Assembly (NCBI GenBank): GCA_004519485.1
Contig: CP038106.1
Span: 693,501 to 757,500, forward strand
Origin: Nannochloropsis oceanica
Lineage: Eukaryota; Sar; Eustigmatophyceae; Eustigmatales; Monodopsidaceae
DNA: 64,000 nt
Direction: 5' to 3'
This document shows positions 55,798 to 64,000 of the stretch, piece after piece. Under the pieces are notes generated by a model, which was not told the origin of the DNA, did no database searches, and saw only the letters and a program-made list of their open reading frames with translations. Each line of letters begins with the position of its first letter. Position 1 is the first letter of the stretch. The translations under genes were made by a program, and so were the position numbers.

Positions 55798-56910
55798 CTA
55801 ATCCCTAGAGTCACCATCAACACCACCATCAGCAGCAGCAGCAAGCTGTTCGATCTTCAGCCCGATCCTCCTCCTCGCTTCATCAATCGCATCCGGGGTC
55901 ACACGCGCCGCCAATCTCGTCGTATTAAGCTTCGGAGACCGTTCCCTCCCTTCTTCACTCCCACCCTCCGTCACATAAAGATGCGCCAAATACTTCGTCA
56001 TGATCAAGACATACATCCCGCAGTCATACCCGTTCACCTGCTGTGGACATCCCCGCACAGCTTCCACCTTCCCTCCCTCCTTCCCTCCCTCCTTCCCTGC
56101 CACCATGCGCCAAAACTGAGCAGCTGTCCTTTTGGCGGCTGGTTCATTCCTACCACCGCTCGAGTCGAGGTGGAAGAATTTCCCGGGCTGAGCGCTGCTG
56201 CCGTTGCCAGCGCTGTAGACGAGAAGGCTCCTGATAGTGGATGTGTGTAATAGGTTCTGTGAGTGTCGTGGAGGAATGAAAGAGACCCTGTGAGAAACGG
56301 ACGGGGTAGGAAAAGAAGCAAAGTTGTCACACGCATGCAGACCTCCGAGGAGAACGGTGACATGCTAACATACATACCAGTGCGTGCAATCACTCCTGAA
56401 ATCCTCGGCGTCGTTGACGGGGATGAAGACCATGCTTCGTCTATCCAGCTTCAAGCCCTCCCCCACTTCCTCCAACTCGCCTTGGTCTACGATACAATTT
56501 TAAGTAATGGATTCCCAAATAAGTTTCCATAAAACAATGGATGTCACGGAGGTTACAAATTCATATGAGAGCTCCTACCAAGAGCCGTCACTTTTTGCTC
56601 TTCAAAATTTTGCAGATCTGTCCCTGCACCGCCCGTCCTCCCTCCCTTCTTCATTCTATTCGGCCCCTCCCCCCCCCCCCCTTATTCCATCCCAGCACCT
56701 ACCAGTGCACTGTATCAACATGCACGATACAACCGCCGGGTCCATAAACAATAAATCTGGTCGATCCTGAAACTCCTCGTGCTCCAATACCCGGAAGTAG
56801 AAATTGATGCATCGGTCATTCAGCCATCCGGGGGGTCTGAAAAGTATTTGGTCTCCCTCCGTGACTTGGGCGTCGTCGTGGTAGTTGAACAGAAGCTTTT
56901 CTGAGTTCAT
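55798..56910 (-). CDS. SENP8: SENP8/NEDP1-like deneddylase (C48 cysteine protease)
   Basis: Three exons, 56910-56703, 56486-56378 and 56230-55798 (phases 1 and 2), give 249 residues. SENP8 (DEN1/NEDP1) matures NEDD8 and removes it from proteins. The substrate-binding GWLNDRCINFYFRVLE motif lies near residue 28. The catalytic set is complete: His in the DCTHWSLLVY segment (the codon of the Trp is split by intron 2), Asp in FFHLDSSGG, Gln in CPQQVNGYDCGMYV and the nucleophile Cys in the same motif. FIPVNDAEDF before the His is typical of this group. The C-terminal helix is followed by an Ala/Gly tail. An insertion with EGGKEGGK repeats lies before the Cys motif. Human SENP8 is about 212 residues. 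Confidence 0.9.
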
Positions 56911-57257
56911 TTTCGGAGGAAAGAATGTCTGAAGAAATCTGTGTGGGCATGTTTGGGAAACAGAATGTGGGTAGGTGGGTGCATGGTAGATTGGTGGGAA
57001 GAAATCAGGTCTAGCCGCTCTCTGGCAGGCGCAATGCGAAGCGACACCATGCTTTCGGACATGTAAAATTATGATAAAAAGAAAGTATCTTTTGGCCAGG
57101 CTTCACTTTACTATGCATGAACATTTTCCTGCTTGCTTGCTTGTTTAGTGCCTGTCCAGTATCATCAATATCAACATTTACTAACAGTTCAGCTGGAGCG
57201 TTTTCCCCCCTCTCTCATCTATTTCTCTCGCTTCCAGCGGATAATACTGCACACAAC
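56911..57257. other. Short intergenic region, no gene seen
   Basis: About 350 bp between two minus-strand genes, holding the 3' UTR of the small coiled-coil gene and the promoter of the deneddylase. Nothing else is seen. Confidence 0.5.
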
Positions 57258-57726
57258 TCATAGGGAAAGTTGCTCAAGCAGCAAGACGGTACGGTTCTCG
57301 TTTTTAAGTAGCAGCTCCTTGAATTCTTCAACTTGTTTTCGAAGCCATAAGATCTCCTCGTCCCGTGAATGGAGGCGCTGTGTGTGTGGTGTGTTGAGGA
57401 AGGGCAGGACTGTGGGCGTTGCGCAAGGTGGAATCTCAAGTCCTATCTTGACCATCTTCATTTCTATTTGAAGACAATTGCAGCAACTGTATGTAAGTGC
57501 TGCAGGGGAACGGGGGGGATCAAGCGACGGAAGAAGCGAGGACGGACAGACATGCAGCCAAACTCACTTCTTCCAAAGTCTTGATATGCTCCTCTTGATG
57601 CCTGGCAAAGTCAACAAGCACACGGAGCTTGGCGGGCAAAGCGTTATCACGTTCTTTACATTGCTGGCCGCGGTGGTGATCGTGGTCGTGATGATTGATG
57701 GGCGGATGGCGAGGTGGATGCTCCAT
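57258..57726 (-). CDS. Small coiled-coil protein with His-rich N-terminus
   Basis: Two exons, 57726-57568 and 57377-57258, phase 0, give 92 residues. The donor is GTGAGT and the acceptor CACACAG. The N-terminal 20 residues are rich in His (HHDHDHH), possibly metal-binding. The remainder is one long amphipathic helix that continues across the intron: LRVLVDFARHQEEHIKTLEE and then EEILWLRKQVEEFKELLLK. I do not recognise the family. The continuity of the heptads across the junction supports the model. It is head to head with the PIG-U-like gene. Confidence 0.55.
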
Positions 57727-58027
57727 TACGCTGGCTAATGAAAGGCTGGGGCTGGGGAGCTGGAGTAAGTTCGAAAGCTTCTTGCCTATGCGCGAGTCGA
57801 GGCAGGACAGACAGCAGGCACCGATTCGGCCAGCCCTCGCCCTGGAAAGACCTGTGCCGGTTTTTGGTCGGCCGTGGATGAGCTTTAGAGTGTACACAAA
57901 GGGCTCACATATCGCGGCTGTTGGGCTCAGAGCGGTGGGGCATCGCCCTCTCCGAAATCACTCTCTCGGCGAGCACACATCCGCCCTCAAGAACTAAAAC
58001 AAAGTACACACATGACATGCTACAGAC

Positions 58028-58942
58028 ATGCCGCCAGACGATGTCATCGTCGCGGCTCTGGAGATGGTATTGCAGCCGGTTCTCCTGCTGTCGTCAATCC
58101 ATGCCTTGTCCTGCCTATCGTCTGTTTTCCCATCATTGTCGACCTCCTCCAAGTCCACCACCGCCAGACTGGTAGGCATGTCCATGTCCACGCTACAGCT
58201 CCTCGGTCTACTCGCCTGGTCGGACCCCCTTATGGCAATCATGCTGGGACTGGTGGCTTTGTGCGTGGCCGGTAACATGTACAATGTAGCTCTTGCCGCA
58301 GCGGTGCTGCCTTCGCTTTTGCTTGTGGTGCTCTCCCCGGAGCGACGGGCAGTAGTATTTTACCCTGAGCCGATGGCGATGAGGCCTGACATGGGCATTT
58401 GGTGGTACCTCATGTCCGAAGTATTCCGGCAATACCAACCTTACTTCCGCCTGATCTTAGCGGCCCACCCCTTTTTGTACTTGCCTCCCTTGGCCTTCCG
58501 AGTCCTTGCAGGCAGCGCGACGTCGAAGCAACATCCCTTGCCCGAAGCATTACTCCGACTCCTTTACTTAGTGACAGCTTCTATATCTATGCTCTTCCGT
58601 CCTTCTCCCATTCTGACACAACAGCTTTCTCTTGCCATCGCCCTTGTGGCGTGGCATCCAGACCTTCTGACGGCGCTTCGACCAAAGCTTCTGCTTCTGA
58701 GCGTGGGGTTGGGGGCCCCTTTGATCCTAGCACCCATCATGGAATACTTATGGTTAGATGCACAATCGGGAAATGCGAATTATTTGTATTTTCAGACATT
58801 GGTATGGACGGTCTTTCATTCGTTGCTGGTGCTGGAGGTGACTGTAGTGCTTGTGCAGCATGCGACTGACAGGAATCGAGTCGAGGAAGGAAGTGAGAAT
58901 AGGACACAACGGACACAGAAAGGAAGCAATGAGTTAAGGTAG
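58028..58942 (+). CDS. PIGU: PIG-U-like GPI transamidase subunit, N-terminally short
   Basis: A single exon of 304 residues, mostly membrane helices. PIG-U is a subunit of the ER complex that attaches GPI anchors to proteins. The diagnostic stretch PDMGIWWYLMSEVFRQYQPYFR matches [21 protein letters not shown] of human PIG-U, and MEYLWLDAQSGNANYLYFQTLVW matches its last loop (LWIYAGSANSNFFYA). Family members have about 400-435 residues, and the first about 130 residues, with two helices and a lumenal loop, are absent. No in-frame upstream exon was found in the 300 bp before the neighbouring gene, so the gene is short or its start lies in an unrecognised exon. The tail is hydrophilic. Confidence 0.75.
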   Translation: MPPDDVIVAALEMVLQPVLLLSSIHALSCLSSVFPSLSTSSKSTTARLVGMSMSTLQLLGLLAWSDPLMAIMLGLVALCVAGNMYNVALAAAVLPSLLLVVLSPERRAVVFYPEPMAMRPDMGIWWYLMSEVFRQYQPYFRLILAAHPFLYLPPLAFRVLAGSATSKQHPLPEALLRLLYLVTASISMLFRPSPILTQQLSLAIALVAWHPDLLTALRPKLLLLSVGLGAPLILAPIMEYLWLDAQSGNANYLYFQTLVWTVFHSLLVLEVTVVLVQHATDRNRVEEGSENRTQRTQKGSNELR

Positions 58943-59352
58943 CTGGAATGATTTGAATGTATATTTTCCTGTTCTTGGATGGGTTCATCTATAGTGTGTG
59001 TAAGGATTGCTCCCAATAGGCCAGAGACGACTTTTCCGATTTTCGGTCGCCGGTCGCACAAAGCCTGTGTTTTATGTGTATCTTGTGTATAAGATTCGTA
59101 AACACCTGACTTGAATTGTGATTGCTAGTGCCTGAGTCTCTCCAAGGGCTGTTGACGGAGAAGTGAAAAGCGTGGTCACAGGCACGCCGGACTGCCCCAG
59201 AGGGACAATTAAAGCCTTATATTTTGAACTCTAAAGATATCTCTCACAAAAGTTCTTTTATTATTCTTCTATACTCTATACATCTAGTGCGTACACAAAC
59301 TATGACATTTCTATCTCCCTCACTCCCCTTGCCCTTCGTCTACCCCCTCCAA
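58943..59352. other. Convergent intergenic region, no gene seen
   Basis: About 410 bp between convergent stops, AT-rich in the second half, holding two 3' UTRs. Nothing else supported. Confidence 0.55.
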
Positions 59353-60309
59353 CTAAAACTCCTGCCCGTCAAGCGCCAGCATGTTTAATGAATGCAACGC
59401 CATCGTACAAGCCACAAACAAACACACAATCATCAACGCCCGTATGATAGCAGGTATCTCCGGTCTTCCAGCGTTCAATAATCTCCTCGCCTGCTTCATT
59501 ACAGGCAAACTCGAGATATAAACCGTCCCTGGCCCGCGCACCAAACATGTGTTGTGCTGCCTCGTCAGCCACTCTCGACCACTTGCCACAGGAAGATTCA
59601 CGGTCACGCCCTCCGTCACTGCTACAATGGCCGAGGTGCAGACATACATACTGTCGCCTTGCCCAAGATGGGTCTCCATTATGGAGCCCGGCGCATGCAC
59701 AAAGGCAGTTGTACTCCTTATAGAGTTCAGTTGCCCAAATGGCTTCGCCATAATGCGGGTCATCAGTAGCTGCTCCGCGTTCACCCCTGCTTGCAACCGC
59801 AGCCGTCGGTGACTCACTGCGCCCGTGTAGGCTAGGTAACAGTCATTCTGAACGAGCAACGCCACACGGGTTCCAACCTTGATAGGCAAAATTTTGCCGG
59901 CATGTGGTGCCGCCAGCCCCACGTATGACAAGGAGGTGCTGTTCAGGGGGTTAGTTAACAGTTCGTCCATATCACCAAAATACAAAATGCTATCACTGTC
60001 GCGCCGCACCCGCTGGAGAACAACCCCCCCGCTGGCGTAAAGGAGGTGTGATGAGGAAGCGCTCAAAACAGCCTGGCCAGGTGCCAGGTAAAATTGTATG
60101 ATTTGGTTCCCACCATCGTTGCCACCAAAAATGGAGTAGCTTGGCTCTTGCCCAGAATCAGGTTCTACAGCCTGGCGTTGCTGCAGACCTACCGGGGGGA
60201 CAGGAGGGTTAGGGGCGAACATGGTGTTGGTTGGGTTAAGGGCCACACTCCTCGTCGATGCCGCAACCGGGCAACGAAGCCTGTGCTTTGTGTGTTGGAG
60301 CTCATGCAT
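59353..60309 (-). CDS. AIM24-family protein
   Basis: Single exon, 318 residues from the ATG at 60309. AIM24 proteins are beta-rich; the yeast member is a mitochondrial inner-membrane protein linked to the MICOS complex. Landmarks are IIQFYLAPGQAVLSASSSHLLYASGGVVLQRV near the start, IKVGTRVALLVQNDCYLAYTGAV and NTCLVRGPGTVYISSLP near the end. A hydrophobic segment near the C-terminus (RALMIVCLFVACTMALHSL) looks like a tail anchor, which fungal AIM24 lacks. The ATG at 60222 (MFAPNPP) is an alternative start that would remove a basic, presequence-like stretch. An upstream GTG-initiated extension was rejected. Confidence 0.78.
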   Translation of the reverse strand: MHELQHTKHRLRCPVAASTRSVALNPTNTMFAPNPPVPPVGLQQRQAVEPDSGQEPSYSIFGGNDGGNQIIQFYLAPGQAVLSASSSHLLYASGGVVLQRVRRDSDSILYFGDMDELLTNPLNSTSLSYVGLAAPHAGKILPIKVGTRVALLVQNDCYLAYTGAVSHRRLRLQAGVNAEQLLMTRIMAKPFGQLNSIRSTTAFVHAPGSIMETHLGQGDSMYVCTSAIVAVTEGVTVNLPVASGREWLTRQHNTCLVRGPGTVYISSLPVMKQARRLLNAGRPEIPAIIRALMIVCLFVACTMALHSLNMLALDGQEF

Positions 60310-60752
60310 ATGAGTTGACGATGTGTGTGCATGTACAGCAGAAGGCCTTGTCCGTCTCGAAATGGTGCTTCTAGCCACACTGACGAGTACAAGTGGGCGA
60401 TTTAGATTTCACGTCCGACTCGGACTTGAGCCAAGGCGGGCGACACTTCTTCGGGGAACTTTTCTTCTTCCAGCTCCACCATGCCGCACCCTCTTAAACG
60501 CACCTGAGGATCGCTGCGCGTCCGTGCACAATCTGCTTAATATGCCGGTAGTGAGACCGGCACGACTGTTTTAGATTGGTGTACAGCGACCACTCTTAGA
60601 AGCCTCCGCTCTTTTGTCCTTTTCTGCACCCCTTCCATCTTCCACGCCAAAGTCACTTATTGACACACAGCTTACACTCCACTCTCACGCACAGAGCAAG
60701 CCAGGCTAACCTCGAACGATTTCCTCTTGCGTGCGATATCTGGAGAGGGGCC
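60310..60752. promoter_or_regulatory. Divergent upstream region of AIM24-like and SPT16 genes
   Basis: About 440 bp between divergent ATGs. It should hold both promoters. No supported coding feature. Confidence 0.45.
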
Positions 60753-63700
60753 ATGGCGACGGATTTACAGCCCAAGACGGAGGCCGGGACGACAGACGGG
60801 ACCAATGGCGCGACCCCAGGCGGAGGCGTGGTATGCACGGTGGACAAGGTCTTGTTTTTGGAGCGGATGCGCCGCCTTTATAAGAGCTGGAATCGCCAGA
60901 AGGCTACAGCTTGGTACGTGGAATCGAGGGGGGTTTGGAAGCAAGGGGTGCTGGTATGAAGTGGGTAAGGCATTCGGGTGTGCAGAAAGAAGGGCTGCAT
61001 ACATCCACTTTTCTCATCAACCACCTCTCTTCACTCGGATGTACACGACGTACAGGGGTGACAGCTCCGCATTGACCTTTGTCTTTGCAAATTCCTCGGA
61101 CGTGACATACAGCAAGAGCCTCGCCCTTATGTTCCACCTATTCGGCACAGAGCTGCAGCACGTCCTCCTCGTCCTCCTCCCCAACGCCGTCCACATCGTC
61201 GCGGGCGCTGACACCCACCAAGCCCTGCGTGCATATGAAATGGAAGGCAGCGACAGGAATCGGGGGGGGGAAGGTGGGGAGGCGGGGGATTTCTCCGTGA
61301 AGGTCTCTCGCTGGGATGCGGAGGGAGGGGAAGGTGCGAGGGCCTTAGCCAACGTGGTGGTCAAGATAAAAGCAAGCGCGGGGGGGGGCGATAATGACAA
61401 GTTGCCGAAGGTGGGAGTGTTGGTAAAGGATAAACCTGTGGGACCACTAGCTGATATGTGGAAGAAGCTCTTCCCGGGATCAGAGGAGGGGGGGATGGGA
61501 GGGAAGGTAGGAGAGGTGGTTGATATTTCAGTGCCCTTGGGCTTGATCTTGTCGATGAAGGATGAGGTTGCGGGGAAAAACATGGATGTGGCGGCACGAA
61601 TCACTAGCAAGATGTTCAAAAAGTGCCTGGTGCAGCGGATCGAGGACGTGATTGACGAGGACAAGGTCATGATGCACGATGCCCTGGCCGAGGAGGTAGA
61701 AGCTGTCATCAAAGATCCCGCCAAAATCGATTTGAAGGTCCCGAAGGAAGACCTCGAAAGCTGTTACTTCCCCATTATCCAATCCGGAGGCGAGTATGAC
61801 ATCAAAGCCAGCGCCGAGACCACCAGCAAGGCCCTCCAACAGGACATTATCATCTGCTCCATGGGCGTATCCTACAAAGGGTATTGCGCGAACATAGCCA
61901 GGACGATCCTCGTTGACCCCCCCAAAAAGGTCCAACACGCCTACAAAGCCCTCACTGGCACCTTCGAAGCCTGCCTGGACGCAATGCGATCAGGTGAACC
62001 CCTCAAAGCAGTACACGAGGCTTGCCGTGCGTACCTAGAAAAAAAGTACCCGGAATACCTCCCCTTTCTCCCCAAGACCCTGGGGTCGTGCATCGGCGCA
62101 GAATTTCGTGATTCAACCCTCCTACTAAACAGCAAGGTCTCCACAACGTTCAAGGCTCGCATGTACTTTAATCTTGTGGTGGGGTTTCATGACGTACCTC
62201 TCACGGCGCAGGATAGGAAAACGGCGAAGAAGGGGGCCGCGGCTGGGAAGCTGGAGAAATTCAGTTTGTTGCTCGCGGACACGGTGCGGATTCCGGAGAG
62301 TGGCTCGGCAGGGTCAGATGAAAAACTGGCAACAAAGTATGATTATCAGCTTGCGAAGATGATGTGGGAGATTGGGGATGAGGAGGAGGAGGGAGAAGGG
62401 GAGGACGAGGACTTGGGGGAGGATGGAGAGCAGGGGAGGAAGGATATGGCGAGTACACGAGCGATTGCGAATATTTTGCCGAGCCGATTGAGAGAGAGAA
62501 AACGAGAGGGGGATGACGGACTGACTCAGGGGGAGATTGATAAACAGATGAAGGCGTTGTTGATTCGAAAGATGAAGGAACGGGCAGAGAAGGCGGAGAG
62601 GGCGGGGAGGAAGGAGGATGTGGGAGAGGAGGGGGAGGTGGAGGAACTGGTTGCTTATCGATCGACGGAGCAGTATCCGCGGGACATGCGTCCGCATCAA
62701 GTGTTTGTGGACATGGAGCGAGAAGCCGTTCTTCTACCTATCCATGGCATGCACGTGCCGTTCCACATCTCCACCATCAAGAACGTGGTACAGCCCGAGC
62801 CGGACGCCGCTGCTTACTTGCGGATTAATTTCTATACACCAGGCCAGGCGTTGGGAAAAGATGCCCCGGCGATTATGAGTAAGTTGGTGCAGGCGGTGGG
62901 CCAGAAGAATGGGTTTGTGAAGGAGATGCTGTTTCGGTCCTTGGAGCACCGGAGTTTGAATAACGCCTACCGCTTGATCCAAGAGCTGCGGAAGCGGGCG
63001 AGGCAGAGGGAGAAGGACGAGAAAGAAGAGGCAGATCTGGTGGAGCAGGAGAAGATTATGTTGTTGAAGAATCAACGAATTCATAAGCTGCAGGATGTAG
63101 TGATGCGACCCCATATATCAGGGAGAAAGACAATGGGTACATTGGAGGCGCATGCAAACGGGTTGCGGTTCAGAAGTAAGAAGCAGGAGGTGGTGGACAT
63201 CATGTACGCTAATATCCGAAACGCCATTTTCCAGCCGTGTTATTCGGATTTGAACGTGCTGATCCACTTTCACTTGAAAGACCCGATTATGATCAATAAA
63301 AAGAAGGCCCAAGACGTGCAATTCTACACGGAGGTGGTTGAGTCGGTAATTAACATGGAGGGGGCTCGGCGGAGTACTTACGACCCCGATGAGATTGAGG
63401 AGGAGCAGCGGGAGAGGGTGTTGAAGAAAAGGTTGAACGATTTGTTCAAGGACTTCGCACAGAAGGTTCAGCAGGTGGCGCAGGCCCACGATCATCTACT
63501 GGAATTTGATGCGCCTTATCGCGACTTGGCGTTTTCAGGGACCCCGCACAGGGAGATGGTGACGGTGCATTTTTCGGCGCAGTGCATCATGAGTGTGTCG
63601 GAGAGTCCGTTTTTCGTCGTGCCGTTGGATGACATCGAACACGTGCACTTTGAGCGTGTCATGCCGAGCGGGAAGAATTTTGACATGGTAATCATTCAGA

Positions 63701-64000
63701 AAGACTTCGACAAGGAGCCCTTGGTCATCAATTCCATTCCTCGGGAACATTTCGTCAAGATCGAGCAGACGCTGTTGGACGTAGAGGTGACATTTACATA
63801 CGGCATGCAATCGTGGAAATGGAAGGAGGTTCTCGCGGGGGCAAAGGAGGATGAGCAGTTTTATGCGACGGTTGACGACGAAGGGGAGGAGAAGGATCCA
63901 GGATGGGCGATTTTCTTGCCGAAGGAAGCGGGAGAGGGGTCGGATAGTGAGGATGATGAAGATGATGACTCTGAGTTTGAGGCGAACAGTGAGAGTGAGG
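60753..64000 (+). CDS. SPT16: FACT histone chaperone subunit SPT16 (3' end outside the window)
   Basis: Exon 1 (60753-60913) joins exon 2 (61056 to the window edge) in phase 2; about 1035 codons are visible, roughly the full family length. SPT16 with its partner SSRP1/POB3 forms FACT, which loosens and rebuilds nucleosomes during transcription and replication. The aminopeptidase-like N-terminal domain starts WGDSSALTFVFANSSDVTYSKSLALMFHLFGTEL and includes CSMGVSYKGYCANIARTILVDPP. The dimerisation and middle domains contain TKYDYQLAK, YPRDMRPHQVFVDMEREAVLLPIHGMHVPFHISTIKNV, KKQEVVDIMYANIRNAIFQPC and VPLDDIEHVHFERV...KNFDMVII, all strong SPT16 signatures. The acidic C-terminal tail (GSDSEDDEDDDSEFE) begins just before the edge. 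Pepper of low-complexity loops (GGEGGEAG, EEEEGEGEDED) extend loops compared with yeast. Confidence 0.97.

Noticed and set aside
57695-57997. 100-codon plus-strand ORF as a missing PIG-U N-terminus
   Set aside because: It is not hydrophobic, lacks PIG-U features and is antisense to the first exon of the neighbouring gene.

Overview
The window is nuclear DNA of a eukaryotic alga, most likely a stramenopile and plausibly an eustigmatophyte close to Nannochloropsis/Microchloropsis. The clues are short spliceosomal GT-AG introns (81-370 bp), purely eukaryotic gene families, dense packing (about 28 genes in 64 kb) and three proteins whose N-termini look like a signal peptide followed by an Ala/Gly-Phe site, the bipartite plastid leader of algae with red secondary plastids. 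The genus is an inference; no rRNA or organelle marker is present.

Layout, left to right: the first exon of a minus-strand gene (perhaps a TBC-type RabGAP) at the left edge; a 4437-residue VPS13-like lipid transfer protein (+); a plastid aldo/keto reductase (-) head to head with an organellar asparaginyl-tRNA synthetase (+); a TDRD3/RMI1-type OB-fold RGG protein (-) head to head with snurportin-1 (+); a plastid-leader DUF4336 protein (-) head to head with mitoribosomal protein mL41 (+); lariat debranching enzyme DBR1 (+); a six-exon Qc-SNARE (-); a low-complexity hypothetical protein (+); a TMEM144-type transporter (+); a PX-domain protein (-); a doubtful small ORF; NFU1 (+); 14-3-3 (-); a membrane J-protein (+); a fossil Ty3/gypsy reverse transcriptase fragment; a divergent proteasome alpha2-like protein (-); a small helical protein (+); eIF3j (+); an RGG protein with a UAP56-binding-like motif (-); a CCDC6-like coiled-coil protein (+); an SLC35B3-like nucleotide-sulphate transporter (+); a SENP8-like deneddylase (-); a His-rich small coiled-coil protein (-); a short PIG-U-like protein (+); an AIM24-family protein (-); and the N-terminal about 1035 codons of FACT subunit SPT16 (+), which runs off the right edge.

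The genes are unrelated housekeeping genes, not an operon or island. Most lie in divergent pairs sharing 0.3-0.7 kb promoter regions, with convergent 3' ends 0.2-1.3 kb apart. RNA biology (DBR1, snurportin, the TDRD3-like and RGG proteins, eIF3j, AsnRS), membrane traffic or lipid transfer (VPS13, SNARE, PX, PIG-U) and organelle function (NFU1, mL41, AIM24, AKR, DUF4336) recur. Exon structures were worked out by eye from splice signals and reading phase; every multi-exon model given closes in frame. I found no phage, CRISPR, rRNA or tRNA gene and no complete mobile element. The most unusual items are the proteasome alpha2-like protein with a hydrophobic leader and poly-Glu insert, a SNARE whose zero-layer residue is threonine, a membrane-anchored VPS13 with an EF-hand, and introns with G-rich 5' ends and C/T-rich 3' ends.
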